Of a DNA stretch of 64,000 bases, positions 42,736 through 51,651 are shown in pieces. Every line of letters starts with the position of its first letter. Position 1 is the first letter of the stretch. Made by a program: the position numbers and the translations under genes. The notes under the pieces were generated by a model, which saw only the letters and a list, made by a program, of their open reading frames with translations, made no database searches and had not been told where the DNA came from. Origin of the DNA: JANYJZ01 sp964523395 (GTDB lineage: Bacteria; Bacteroidota; Ignavibacteria; UBA10030; SZUA-254); the NCBI GenBank assembly GCA_964523395.1, contig CAZFXS010000001.1, positions 62,001 through 126,000 of the forward strand, in the 5' to 3' direction.

Positions 42736-43820
42736 AGGCTGAGGCTCCTGATAATTGTTGTGGAAGGCACTGCGACGCCGGGTCGTGCGGTACCAACGCC
42801 GGTAAGAAGCGTGTATAATACCGTTCCGTGAACTGCTTTTTTATCATGTGCTGTTTGCGATAAAATAGTCTGCAATGAAATCCTTCCGGGAATAGAAACA
42901 GGCAATCCATATTGCCTGAGCAGATTTGTCAATCGCTGCACTGTTATGTCGCTTGTCATCTGGATTGCCGATGAAATCTTCGCTTCGACCGCCATGCCGA
43001 TGGCAACAGCTTCGCCATGTTTTAGCCTGAAACCGGATGCTGACTCAATGCCATGGCCAATTGTATGTCCAAAATTTAATATGCGCCGCAAACCGGACTC
43101 ACGTTCATCACGTTCAACAATATCCTTTTTGAGTGAACAGCATTTCCTGATAATATACTCTAAACAGGCGTTGTTACGGCTAAGAATCCGGTGAATATTC
43201 CTTTCGAGATAGAGAAAGAGATTTTTATCCAATGTTATTCCGTATTTGATAACTTCCGCCATGCCGCAACGATACTCGCGGTCGGAAAGAGTCCGCAATG
43301 TCGAAACATCAATATAAACCTTTTTGGGTTGATAAAATGCTCCGATGAGATTTTTTCCCGACGGATGATCAACAGCTACTTTGCCGCCGACACTGCTGTC
43401 GACTTGCGCAAGCAGGGTTGTGGGAATATGAACATACTGAATTCCCCGAAGCATTGTAGCGGAAACAAATCCCGCAATATCTCCGGTAACCCCGCCGCCA
43501 AGGGCTATAATAAGGGAGTCTCGCTCAACCCTGTGCTTGAGCAATTGATCTTCGAGCCGTTCTTTTGCTTGTCTGTTTTTTTGTTTCTCACCCGCCGGAA
43601 ATGCCAGGAGAGAAACACTGCGCCCATGTTTGCGCAGGATATTTGCTAACTTCTTCCCGTAAAGTCCGTGAATATTCGAATCGGAAATAATATATAAAGT
43701 TGATTCGGGCCATCTCCGGATAATATCCCTCGCGATGTGCCTGAATGTTATTCCAATCTCAACATCATATGAATCATCGATGGTGCGTTGTAACCTGACA
43801 TGAAGCCTGTGCGTCGCCAT
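42732..43820 (-). CDS. aroB: 3-dehydroquinate synthase
   Basis: A 362-residue NAD- and metal-dependent enzyme that cyclises DAHP to 3-dehydroquinate. The NAD-binding and active-site stretch GGGVTGDIAGFVSATMLRGI leads into PTTLLAQVDSSVGGK (about 130-145) and NLIGAFYQP. Metal ligands are expected in EVIKYG, LNFGHTIGHGIE and the HGEAVAIGM segment, all present. It overlaps aroDE by 4 bp and lies 4 bp after trpA. Confidence 0.96.
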   Translation of the reverse strand: MATHRLHVRLQRTIDDSYDVEIGITFRHIARDIIRRWPESTLYIISDSNIHGLYGKKLANILRKHGRSVSLLAFPAGEKQKNRQAKERLEDQLLKHRVERDSLIIALGGGVTGDIAGFVSATMLRGIQYVHIPTTLLAQVDSSVGGKVAVDHPSGKNLIGAFYQPKKVYIDVSTLRTLSDREYRCGMAEVIKYGITLDKNLFLYLERNIHRILSRNNACLEYIIRKCCSLKKDIVERDERESGLRRILNFGHTIGHGIESASGFRLKHGEAVAIGMAVEAKISSAIQMTSDITVQRLTNLLRQYGLPVSIPGRISLQTILSQTAHDKKAVHGTVLYTLLTGVGTARPGVAVPSTTIIRSLSL

Positions 43821-43824
43821 TCGG

Positions 43825-44622
43825 TTATGAGTCTAATGCGGTTCGTAAAGATCTTGTAAATTGGGAAGCGCGCTCAATTGCCGAATCCTGGGGATGGTTG
43901 CCAAGAAGTTTAATCAATGCGCTGCCGATGATGACACCGTCACAGCGGGAAGCGACTGTCCGGGCGTCGTCCGGGGAAGATATGCCAAAACCCGCAAGAA
44001 GAGGGTTTTTCTTCACTATGTTCCTGGTATGTTCGATAAATTTGGCCGCCTCATGTGCGATCCCGGTGCGCTCACCGGTAACGCCTGTTACTGATACACA
44101 ATATAAAAAACCTGTGGAGTCATTATCAAGTTGAATAAGCCTTTTTTCGGTTGTTGTTGGCGCGGCGAGAAGGATCGACGAAAGTTGATGTTGCTCTGCA
44201 ATATCCCTGTATTCTTTGCTTTCTTCGAGAGAAAGGTCGGGAATAATCGTTCCATCGATCCCAATTGATGAACAATGTTGTATGAATCGTGGTATTCCAT
44301 ATGCGTACACGGGATTGACATACCCCATTAACACTATAGGTATATTGCTTTGTGTTCTGATTTCAGCGGCAACCGATAGCGTTCTTTCAAGAGTAATGCC
44401 GTTCCTCAGCGCCGCTTCCGAACTTTGCTGGATAGTGGGACCGTCGGCAATTGGATCGGAAAAGGGAATGCCGAGTTCAATAATATCAGCTCCTGAGTTC
44501 GCAAGTTCAAGGACAAGAGGAACAGTAATATCAGCAGTAGGGAATCCCGTCGTTACATAAAGAGAAAGTGCTTTACGGTTTTTGGATTTCAAATCGGCCA
44601 GATGTCTTGTAAGTCGGTTCAA
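43825..44622 (-). CDS. trpA: Tryptophan synthase alpha chain
   Basis: A 265-residue TIM barrel that cleaves indole-3-glycerol phosphate to indole, which tunnels to TrpB. The catalytic residues Glu49 (ELGIPFSDP) and Asp60 (ADGPTIQ) fall at the canonical positions. The phosphate-site segment GFGISSPDDA is intact. It overlaps trpB by 4 bp. The order trpB-trpA is the usual one, but aroB follows directly, which ties tryptophan genes to chorismate genes. Confidence 0.96.
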   Translation of the reverse strand: MNRLTRHLADLKSKNRKALSLYVTTGFPTADITVPLVLELANSGADIIELGIPFSDPIADGPTIQQSSEAALRNGITLERTLSVAAEIRTQSNIPIVLMGYVNPVYAYGIPRFIQHCSSIGIDGTIIPDLSLEESKEYRDIAEQHQLSSILLAAPTTTEKRLIQLDNDSTGFLYCVSVTGVTGERTGIAHEAAKFIEHTRNIVKKNPLLAGFGISSPDDARTVASRCDGVIIGSALIKLLGNHPQDSAIERASQFTRSLRTALDS

Positions 44623-45836
44623 GCACGAACCTCGTTGTGTTCCATGTTCTTGTAGCCGGATGTAATAGCAGGAAGGTCTTTCTCGCCTCTTCCGGAAAGG
44701 TTCACAATGACAAGTTGTTCCTTTGAAGTGTTCGGCATAAGATATGCGAGATAGGCGAGAGCATGCGAGGATTCAAGTGCGGGAAGAATTCCCTCGGAGC
44801 GTGTAAGTGTCAACCCTGCTTCAAGTGCTTCGCGGTCTGTCACGCTGACGTATGTCGCGCGCCCCGTGTCACGAAGGTGGCTGTGCTCAGGGCCAACACC
44901 GGGATAATCAAGCCCCGCGGAAATCGAATGTGCCGGCAAAATCTGGCCGTCACTATCCTGTAAAACATAACTGTAAGAACCATGCAGTACTCCCGGAGTT
45001 CCTTTCGTCAATGTCGCGGCATGCCGATTGGTTGTGACACCTAATCCTGCTGCCTCCACACCGATGAGGTGGACATCATCATTCAGAAATTCATAAAACA
45101 AACCGAGAGAATTACTTCCGCCTCCGACGCAGGCAACCAGATATTCCGGCAGCTTTCCTTCGGATTGAAGAATCTGCTGCCTTGTTTCCCGTCCGATAAC
45201 AGATTGAAAATCGCGCACCATCATCGGATAAGGATGCGGTCCCACGACAGAGCCAATAACATAGAATGTCGAGCGCACGTTCGTTACCCAGTCGCGGAGC
45301 GCTTCGTTTGTGGCGTCTTTCAATGTTCTGGTGCCGGCGTTGACCGGGATGACTTCAGCGCCGAGAAGCCGCATGCGGGTGACGTTAATTTCCTGGCGGT
45401 GCATGTCTTCTGTTCCCATATATACTGCGCACTGTAATCCCATCATTGCAGCCACCGTCGCTGTCGCAACCCCATGTTGCCCGGCACCTGTTTCCGCGAT
45501 GATACGCGATTTGCCGATCCGTTTCGCCAGTAAAATTTGTCCGACCGTGTTGTTGATTTTATGCGCGCCGGTATGACAAAGATCTTCCCGTTTTAAATAA
45601 ATTTTGCCTTGGTTATATTTTGCCGTTAATTGTTTCGCGAAGTATAGAGGAGTCGGGCGCCCGACATAATCCCGTAGTAAAAGCTGAAGTTCCTTTTGAA
45701 AATCTTCATCTTGTTTTACGGATTTGTACGCGTTCTCCAGCTCTTGTAAAGCGGCAATCAATGTTTCGGGAACAAACTTCCCCCCGAACTTTCCAAAGTG
45801 GCCCCGTTCATCCGGGAATAAATATGCGGGCTTCAT
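44619..45836 (-). CDS. trpB: Tryptophan synthase beta chain
   Basis: A 405-residue PLP enzyme condensing indole with serine. It begins GHFGKFGGKFVPETL, has the PLP lysine Lys93 in HTGAHKINN, the GAGQHGVATAT loop, the phosphate-binding CVGGGSNSLG and C-terminal SGRGEKD. Length and motifs are those of the TrpB1 type that pairs with TrpA. It overlaps aroF upstream in ATGA form and trpA downstream by 4 bp. Confidence 0.97.
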   Translation of the reverse strand: MKPAYLFPDERGHFGKFGGKFVPETLIAALQELENAYKSVKQDEDFQKELQLLLRDYVGRPTPLYFAKQLTAKYNQGKIYLKREDLCHTGAHKINNTVGQILLAKRIGKSRIIAETGAGQHGVATATVAAMMGLQCAVYMGTEDMHRQEINVTRMRLLGAEVIPVNAGTRTLKDATNEALRDWVTNVRSTFYVIGSVVGPHPYPMMVRDFQSVIGRETRQQILQSEGKLPEYLVACVGGGSNSLGLFYEFLNDDVHLIGVEAAGLGVTTNRHAATLTKGTPGVLHGSYSYVLQDSDGQILPAHSISAGLDYPGVGPEHSHLRDTGRATYVSVTDREALEAGLTLTRSEGILPALESSHALAYLAYLMPNTSKEQLVIVNLSGRGEKDLPAITSGYKNMEHNEVRA

Positions 45837-46882
45837 GAAACCAGCGCCTCTTTCGTTTGGTTCATGCGTGTATAACTTCGGTCCATGATAGGCGCCAACT
45901 GTTCCAGTTTTTCGAGCAGAGTTTTCAGTTTTGATGGTTTTAATGATTGGTAACCATCGGAAAGCGCCATTGCGGGGTCTTCATGAACTTCTATAATCAA
46001 CCCATCGGCGCCGGCGGCGATTGCGGCAAGGGACATTGGCATTACTCCGTCCCATACACCGATACCGTGACTCGGATCGACAATGATAGGGAGGTGCGAA
46101 AGCTTTTTGATAATAGGTACGGCATTCAGGTCGAGTGTATTACGTGTTGCGGTCTCAAATGTTCTGATGCCGCGTTCACAAAGAATGACGTTGTAGTTTC
46201 CTCCATTCAAAATATATTCCGCGGCCATCAGGAGTTCCTCGATGGTAGCGGAAAGTCCGCGCTTTAACAGGACCGGTTTCCGTATATCCCCCAATGCTTC
46301 AAGTAATGAATAGTTCTGCATATTTCTCGCGCCTACCTGCAATATATCGGCGCATTCCGCAACAATGGGGAGCGTTTCAGTGTCTTTGACCTCGGTTACG
46401 ATGCGCAGTCCGGTTGCTTCGCGGGCATCCTTCAGATATTGCAGGGCTTCTTCCTTTAGACCCTGGAAGGAATAGGGAGAAGTCCGTGGTTTGTATGCAC
46501 CGCCGCGAAGGAATTTTACGCCAAGATTTTTAAGTGAATACGCCGCGTCGATAATTTGCTGCCGGCTTTCGACTGAACAGGGGCCGGCGATAACTGCAAG
46601 CTCATTTCCGCCGATGGTTTCACCGTTGATACGAACAATACTGTTTTCTACCTTGACATCGCGGCTGACCAGTTTAAACGGCTTTGAAACCGGAATCGCG
46701 TCCACAACACCGGGGAGGTTAAGAAACGACTCAGGGTCAAGTTTTCCTTTATTGCCTGTAATGCCGATGGCGAGGCGTTGTTCACCCGGAATTTCGTGAG
46801 GGGTTAATCCCAGTGAAGTGATTTTCTCTTTTACGCGGTCGATTTCTGTGCGCTCCGCGTTGAGTTTCATTATGATGAGCAT
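45833..46882 (-). CDS. aroF: 3-deoxy-7-phosphoheptulonate (DAHP) synthase with N-terminal ferredoxin-like domain
   Basis: A 349-residue type I-beta DAHP synthase, the entry enzyme of the shikimate pathway (PEP plus erythrose-4-phosphate). Residues 1-70 match the ferredoxin-like (ACT-type) regulatory domain known from Thermotoga, where Tyr and Phe inhibit. The barrel has AGPCSVES, GGAYKPRTSPYSFQGL, LQVGARNMQN, LKRGLSATIEE, ERGIRTF and DPSHGIG. An alternative ATG lies at 46870. It is embedded between trpF and trpB, so the first and the last steps to tryptophan share one transcript. A 42-bp spacer without clear signals separates it from trpF. Confidence 0.95.
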   Translation of the reverse strand: MLIIMKLNAERTEIDRVKEKITSLGLTPHEIPGEQRLAIGITGNKGKLDPESFLNLPGVVDAIPVSKPFKLVSRDVKVENSIVRINGETIGGNELAVIAGPCSVESRQQIIDAAYSLKNLGVKFLRGGAYKPRTSPYSFQGLKEEALQYLKDAREATGLRIVTEVKDTETLPIVAECADILQVGARNMQNYSLLEALGDIRKPVLLKRGLSATIEELLMAAEYILNGGNYNVILCERGIRTFETATRNTLDLNAVPIIKKLSHLPIIVDPSHGIGVWDGVMPMSLAAIAAGADGLIIEVHEDPAMALSDGYQSLKPSKLKTLLEKLEQLAPIMDRSYTRMNQTKEALVS

Positions 46883-46924
46883 GAGAGGTCCTTTGGTATA
46901 TGCATTAAGTTGCTAAAAAAGAGT

Positions 46925-47542
46925 TTATCGGAAACTGCTGATCCGTTCAAACAACAGTGTGACTTTTGAGTGATCTTTTTTGCCGGCAGCGAATTCCACG
47001 CCGCTATTGACATCAATCGCATATGGCTGAACATGCTGTAGAGCCTGAATCACGTTATCCGGATTCAATCCGCCGGCGAGAAACAGCGGATGAAATTTTT
47101 TCATTCCAAGGGCGATGTTGAAATCGGCTGTCGTTCCGGAACCGCCGTATTCGTCGCCGGAAGCACCATCGAGCATTGCTGCTGAAATTGTAAATTCCTT
47201 TGTTTTCTCAATGTCTTCTTCATTGCGTATCCTGAATGCCTTTACTACTTTGACAGGATAACCGGCGCAGTCTTCTGGTCGTTCATCCCCGCTCAACTGG
47301 ATGGAACGGATTCCGGTTTCACTGATAATTCTGTTGATGACTGAACGTTGTTCATTCACAAACACTCCCACCGGTGTAATGTAGGATGGGAGTTGCTCGA
47401 TGATTTTCGATGCTTTCAGCGGTGAAATATATCTCTGGCTTTTCTCATAGAAAATAAACCCCAACGCGTCGGCTCCGGCGCTTCCGCAGAAGAGAGCATC
47501 TTCAAGACTCGTCATACCGCAAATCTTAACTTTCACGCCCAT
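46925..47542 (-). CDS. trpF: Phosphoribosylanthranilate isomerase
   Basis: A 205-residue TIM barrel performing the Amadori rearrangement of phosphoribosylanthranilate. The N-terminal VKICGMTSLEDA holds the catalytic Cys, the Asp is in MLDGASGDEYGGSGTTADF, and the phosphate site is FLAGGLNPDNV and DVNSGVE. It overlaps trpC by 17 bp. Complete and typical. Confidence 0.95.
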   Translation of the reverse strand: MGVKVKICGMTSLEDALFCGSAGADALGFIFYEKSQRYISPLKASKIIEQLPSYITPVGVFVNEQRSVINRIISETGIRSIQLSGDERPEDCAGYPVKVVKAFRIRNEEDIEKTKEFTISAAMLDGASGDEYGGSGTTADFNIALGMKKFHPLFLAGGLNPDNVIQALQHVQPYAIDVNSGVEFAAGKKDHSKVTLLFERISSFR

Positions 47543-48326
47543 GACGCATTCCGTTAAGAAGTTCTGCCAGCGCTTTTCCGGGCGAATCCGATTTCATGAA
47601 ATGCTCTCCGATTAAAGCCGCTTTGATATTATTGTCACGTAACCGGACAAGGTCATTCGATGTTGTAATGCCGCTTTCGCTTACCAATGTGACATCTTTT
47701 GGGATATGACGGGAAAGCTGCAGTGTATGATCGATGTTTACTCTGAACGTTTTCAAATCACGGTTGTTAACGCCCGCGAATTTCATTGTATCGAAGTCTA
47801 ATATATCAATCTCTTGTTCTTCGTACAATTCGACAAGGCACTGCAATTGCAGTTCCCGGGCGGCATCGAAGAGTTCGCTTAGTTGCGACTTTTCAAGAAT
47901 TGCCGCAATAAGCAACACAGCGTCAGCGCCGTAACTTTTTGCTTCGGTAATCTGAAACGGGTCGATGATGAAATCTTTCCGCAGGATTGGTGTTGTGACA
48001 GACCTCCGAACGGTTTCGAGATCATTCAATGAACCTCCAAAAAACTTTTCATCGGTGAGTACTGAAATTCCCGAAGCACCATGTTCGACATATTCTTGAG
48101 CAAGCTGTGAAGGATTGACATTATTTCTCAATGATCCTGCCGAAGGAGATGAACGTTTGATTTCAGCGATAATGCCGAAGACAGGTGCCGAACAAAGGCT
48201 TCCGCACAAGTCATGCGGTGTGCGTGAAAAGAATTCCATGTCCCGTAAATCTGAAACCTTTACCGAACGCTTCCGCGAAGCGACTTCCTCCCGTTTATGC
48301 TCTACTATGGTATCAAGTATATTCAT
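47526..48326 (-). CDS. trpC: Indole-3-glycerol phosphate synthase
   Basis: A 266-residue enzyme closing the indole ring. Catalytic lysines are in AEIKRSSPSAG and LRKDFIIDPFQ. GADAVLLIAAIL, FAGVNNRDLKTF and VSESGITTSND complete the active site. It is separate from TrpF, not fused as in E. coli. It overlaps trpD by 4 bp. Confidence 0.96.
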   Translation of the reverse strand: MNILDTIVEHKREEVASRKRSVKVSDLRDMEFFSRTPHDLCGSLCSAPVFGIIAEIKRSSPSAGSLRNNVNPSQLAQEYVEHGASGISVLTDEKFFGGSLNDLETVRRSVTTPILRKDFIIDPFQITEAKSYGADAVLLIAAILEKSQLSELFDAARELQLQCLVELYEEQEIDILDFDTMKFAGVNNRDLKTFRVNIDHTLQLSRHIPKDVTLVSESGITTSNDLVRLRDNNIKAALIGEHFMKSDSPGKALAELLNGMRHGRES

Positions 48327-49330
48327 CTGTTTGTAAACTCTATAAGGGAGTTCAGTTTTGCCAATGCCCTTCCGGAATCTATTGATTCTTCAGCGAGGGC
48401 GACACCATGAATGAAAGTGTCTGCCTTGCCCGCAACGACTAATCCTGCCGCGGCATTTGCAAGAACTATGTTTCTTCCGGTTCCTGTTGTTCCGTGAAGT
48501 ATTTCTAACGCTATGTTTGCGTTTTCGCTTGCGGTTCCGCCTCGTAAGGATTCTGTCGATGCCGGAAGTCCAAACGAAGAGGATTGCAGTTCGGAAAAAG
48601 TCACCGGCTCATCGCAAACAATTGAATATAGAGTTGTGGGCGATTGCAGGGATATTTCATCCAATCCGTCGTGGGCGTGAACGACAAATATTCTTTCAGG
48701 ATGTAATGTTGAATAGACAGATGCAATTGCTTCTGCGGCTTCGGAGCTATACGTTCCGACAACCTGTCGCTGGACACCGGCAGGATTTGTCATTGGTCCC
48801 AGCATGTTAAAACATGTTTTGACGCCCAGATCGGCACGGGATTTCGCAGCGTATTTCATGGCAGGGTGAAATAGTGGAGCAAAAAGAAATCCAATGCCTG
48901 TTGTGTTGACACACACTTCCACTTTTTCCGGAGAGAGTTCAATATTTACGCCGAGTGCTTTCAACACATCGGCACTGCCGCAGGAACTGGAAACCGAACG
49001 GTTGCCATGCTTCGCAACGGTAACTCCGGCTCCTGCAACCACAAACGAAGCAACGGTCGAAATATTAAACGTGCCTGACGCGTCTCCGCCTGTGCCGCAC
49101 ATATCAATCGCGTCAGGATCTTCAAGTGTAATCTTTACAGATTTCTCACGCATAATTTCCACAAACCCGGCAAGTTCACCGACATGTTCGCCTTTTAATT
49201 TCAATGCGATAAGAAACGCGGCAATCTGCGCGTCAGTCGCGTTCCCTTCCATGATGATACGCATGGCGGATGCGGCTTCTTCCTTAGTCAGATGCTCTCT
49301 TCCGGATATTTTTTTGATAAAATCTTTCAT
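48323..49330 (-). CDS. trpD: Anthranilate phosphoribosyltransferase
   Basis: A 335-residue enzyme transferring phosphoribose from PRPP to anthranilate. It has the PRPP loop CGTGGDASGTFNIST, KHGNRSVSSSCGSADVL, FLFAPLFHPAMK and the metal-binding DEISL segment. It is not fused to TrpG. The gap to trpG is 7 bp. Confidence 0.96.
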   Translation of the reverse strand: MKDFIKKISGREHLTKEEAASAMRIIMEGNATDAQIAAFLIALKLKGEHVGELAGFVEIMREKSVKITLEDPDAIDMCGTGGDASGTFNISTVASFVVAGAGVTVAKHGNRSVSSSCGSADVLKALGVNIELSPEKVEVCVNTTGIGFLFAPLFHPAMKYAAKSRADLGVKTCFNMLGPMTNPAGVQRQVVGTYSSEAAEAIASVYSTLHPERIFVVHAHDGLDEISLQSPTTLYSIVCDEPVTFSELQSSSFGLPASTESLRGGTASENANIALEILHGTTGTGRNIVLANAAAGLVVAGKADTFIHGVALAEESIDSGRALAKLNSLIEFTNR

Positions 49331-49337
49331 TGGGAAT

Positions 49338-49901
49338 TCATTGACGGAGCCAATTTGAAATTATTTGAGGTCCCGCTTCTGTCAGTACTGATTCCGGGTG
49401 GAATTGTATTCCTTCAATCGGATATTGCTGATGCCTCACTCCCATAATTATGCCATCTTCTGTTGTAGCAGTTATTTCGAGCTCTTTTGGCATTGTTTCT
49501 TTTTCAATTACTAACGAGTGATACCGTGTCGCGGAAAAGGGAAGTGGTACGTTGGCAAACAATCCTTTACTGTTATGATGGATAGAAGAAGTCTTTCCGT
49601 GCATCAGTGACGGTGCGTGAACAATCTTTCCGCCGAACGCCTGCCCGATGGCCTGGTGTCCTAGGCAAACGCCAAGCAGCGGAATTGTCATTCCCAATTG
49701 TTGAATTACTTCTATACAGATACCCGCATCTTCGGGCCTGCCCGGCCCCGGTGATATAACGATATGCGACGGTTTCATCCGTGTGATTTGCTGAACAGTT
49801 GTTTTATCATTCCGTAATACGGTCATGTCCGTCGTGTACTGTCCGATCAATTGTACCAGGTTGTAGGTAAACGAATCATAGTTATCGATGATCAAAATCA
49901 T
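49338..49901 (-). CDS. trpG: Anthranilate synthase component II (glutamine amidotransferase)
   Basis: A 187-residue class I glutamine amidotransferase supplying ammonia to TrpE. It begins with DNYDSFTYNLVQ; the nucleophile is Cys79 in GVCLGHQAIGQAFGG, and the His-Glu pair is in FHPESVLT. Such a subunit may also serve aminodeoxychorismate synthase, since no pabA is visible. It overlaps trpE by 4 bp. Confidence 0.96.
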   Translation of the reverse strand: MILIIDNYDSFTYNLVQLIGQYTTDMTVLRNDKTTVQQITRMKPSHIVISPGPGRPEDAGICIEVIQQLGMTIPLLGVCLGHQAIGQAFGGKIVHAPSLMHGKTSSIHHNSKGLFANVPLPFSATRYHSLVIEKETMPKELEITATTEDGIIMGVRHQQYPIEGIQFHPESVLTEAGPQIISNWLRQ

Positions 49902-51361
49902 GCCGTAATTCCTTTTGCCATGCGTAACGCCTCAACCATTGCGCGGGCTTTGTTGATTGTTTCCTGATATTCACTTGACGGGTTGGAATCTGCGACAATC
50001 CCGGCGCCGGACTGAAAATATATCTTTCCGTTGACAGCGTACATTGTTCTGATGGCGATACACATGTCCATATTGCCGGAGAAATCGAAGTAACCTACTC
50101 CGCCCGCGTAAATCCCTCTTCGTGTCTTCTCAAGCGTGTCAATAATTTCCATCGCTTTAATCTTGGGCGCGCCGGACACAGTGCCCGCCGGAAATGCAGC
50201 CTTTAATACATCAACGGATGTCGTGCCGTTGTGAGTTCGCCCGATAACGCGGGAGGCGATGTGCATAACGTGGGAATACTTGACGATATTCATCAGCTGG
50301 TCGACTTTCACACTACCTGCTTCGCAAACGCGTCCGAGGTCGTTCCTTCCCAAATCAACAAGCATGATATGTTCGGCAATCTCCTTTGCGTCCGCCAGTA
50401 AATCTTTTTCCAGCTCTTGTTCTTCCATTTCGTTGGTTCCGCGAGGCCGTGTCCCGGCGATAGGGTAGGTCTCTGCAAGTGTATTTTCTTTGCGGACAAG
50501 AATTTCCGGCGATGAGCCGATAACTTTGCACTCCTTAAAATCAAGATAATACAGGTAGGGTGAAGGATTGATGACCCGCAGTGCCCGGTACACGTTAAAT
50601 TCATCTCCGGTATATGCTGCGGAAAAGCGCTGTGAAAGAACAACCTGGAAAATATCACCATCGGTGATATGCTGCTTGGCAGTGGTTACCATAGATTCGA
50701 ACTGCTCTTTCGAACTTTCCATGTCCAGATGCTCAGGATCGGTGTGAAAAGTTCCGGATCGGTCGGTTGATGTTCTTAATTGTGTCTCAAGTATTGAAAG
50801 TTGAGATAACGCATCATGATATAATTTGTTCAGGTCCTGATGCAGATCGGTCAGAACATTTACGATAATAATAATCTGATGCTTGAGATGGTCAAAAACA
50901 ATAACTGTCGTGAACAGGCCGAGAACACTATCGAATGAATTGATGGTATCTTGAACCTTGCAGGGAACATCTTCGATAAAGCGGATGGCGTCGTATCCGA
51001 TGAATCCCACCCATCCGCCGGTAAAACGCGGCGGGGTGGGAAGCGGCGGCTGATTGTATTTTTTTGTGAGGGATTCAAGTATCGAAAAGAAGTTTTCGTC
51101 GGACGTGGTCGTCGTGCCGTATTCATCAATTGTTGTCGATGTTCCTTTACATTTCAGCATCGCAATCGGGTTGCATCCGATAAACGAATAGCGCGCGAAC
51201 TGTTCGCCGCCTTCCACGCTTTCCAACAGGAATGAATGTTCAGCACTCTTCCGCAAACGCAGATATGCCGAAACGGGCGTAAGGGTATCGGCAAGCATGG
51301 TTTTGCTTACCGGCACAACGTTGTAGTCTGCTGCAAATGCATTGAATTCGTCGAAGGTCAT
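49898..51361 (-). CDS. trpE: Anthranilate synthase component I
   Basis: A 487-residue chorismate-using enzyme. The N-terminal region keeps the LLES motif (residues 45-48, SFLLESVEGGEQFARYSFIG) that forms the tryptophan feedback site, so allosteric inhibition is expected. The catalytic half has GDIFQVVLSQRF, SPYLYYLDF, PIAGTRPRG, DLGRNDLGRV, FPAGTVSGAPK and GGVGYFDFSGNMD. The open frame extends to 51514 but crosses a repeat and part of the attenuator; the ATG at 51361 (MTFDEFNAFAADYN) gives the family N-terminus. First structural gene of the aromatic supraoperon, about 130 bp downstream of the attenuator. Confidence 0.96.
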   Translation of the reverse strand: MTFDEFNAFAADYNVVPVSKTMLADTLTPVSAYLRLRKSAEHSFLLESVEGGEQFARYSFIGCNPIAMLKCKGTSTTIDEYGTTTTSDENFFSILESLTKKYNQPPLPTPPRFTGGWVGFIGYDAIRFIEDVPCKVQDTINSFDSVLGLFTTVIVFDHLKHQIIIIVNVLTDLHQDLNKLYHDALSQLSILETQLRTSTDRSGTFHTDPEHLDMESSKEQFESMVTTAKQHITDGDIFQVVLSQRFSAAYTGDEFNVYRALRVINPSPYLYYLDFKECKVIGSSPEILVRKENTLAETYPIAGTRPRGTNEMEEQELEKDLLADAKEIAEHIMLVDLGRNDLGRVCEAGSVKVDQLMNIVKYSHVMHIASRVIGRTHNGTTSVDVLKAAFPAGTVSGAPKIKAMEIIDTLEKTRRGIYAGGVGYFDFSGNMDMCIAIRTMYAVNGKIYFQSGAGIVADSNPSSEYQETINKARAMVEALRMAKGITA

Positions 51362-51394
51362 TATGAAAGTTATAATCCCTTTGTATGGTTTTTT

Positions 51395-51482
51395 ACCGCA
51401 GAGACGCAAAGTTCGCAGCGAAATTATCTCTGTGTTCTCTGTGCCCGCCTGAACGACGTAGTCGGGCAGGTCTTTGCGGTGA
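51395..51482. repeat. Short hairpin repeat in the trpE leader
   Basis: Runs from ACCGCAGAGACGCAAAG to CTTTGCGGTGA, its inverted end, with an inner CCCGCCTG...CGGGCAGG hairpin. It shares vocabulary with the interiors of family B elements. It lies between the trp terminator and trpE. Confidence 0.6.
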
Positions 51483-51490
51483 ATATAATG

Positions 51491-51525
51491 AAAAAGCCCT
51501 TCCTGGTGTTCCAAGAAGGGCTTTT
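51491..51525 (-). terminator. trp attenuator terminator
   Basis: On the minus strand AAAAGCCCTTC (51525-51515) pairs perfectly with GAAGGGCTTTT (51502-51492) over 11 bp, with a 12-nt loop that can add two G-C pairs, followed by T residues. It lies 20 bp after the leader-peptide stop and upstream of trpE, so it can end transcription before the structural genes. Confidence 0.88.
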
Positions 51526-51544
51526 AAGTTCCTAAAAATTATTG

Positions 51545-51646
51545 CTATACCATTCTTTTTCCACCGTGAAGCGAAGACACACTCCACCACCAATATCCTG
51601 ACAGGTTACGGTAAGATTTGTTGAGAATGGTATTGATCGTTTGCAT
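51545..51646 (-). CDS. trpL: trp operon leader peptide
   Basis: A 33-codon reading frame (ATG at 51646-51644, TAG at 51547-51545) beginning MQTINTILNK, with three consecutive Trp codons (TGG TGG TGG, 51592-51584; residues 19-21) in the context GYWWWSV. It is too short for ordinary gene calling. It sits between a near-consensus promoter and a terminator, ahead of trpE, the arrangement of classical ribosome-mediated attenuation. A 10-bp inverted repeat (ATACCATTCT at 51633-51624, AGAATGGTAT at 51556-51547, minus-strand order) flanks the Trp codons. The downstream arm can alternatively pair with the 5' arm of the terminator (AAGAATGG with CCCTTCTT, 7 of 8), giving an antiterminator when ribosomes stall. 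No ribosome site precedes the ATG. Confidence 0.9.
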   Translation of the reverse strand: MQTINTILNKSYRNLSGYWWWSVSSLHGGKRMV

Positions 51647-51651
51647 GGTTA

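Noticed and set aside
51362..51514. N-terminal extension of trpE by 51 codons
   Set aside because: It would translate a hairpin repeat and part of the attenuator; the ATG at 51361 gives the normal family N-terminus.
51491..51525. Terminator belonging to the upstream T9SS gene at 51900
   Set aside because: That gene ends about 375 bp away, with element B2, the trp promoter and the leader frame between; its position after the WWW leader fits an attenuator.
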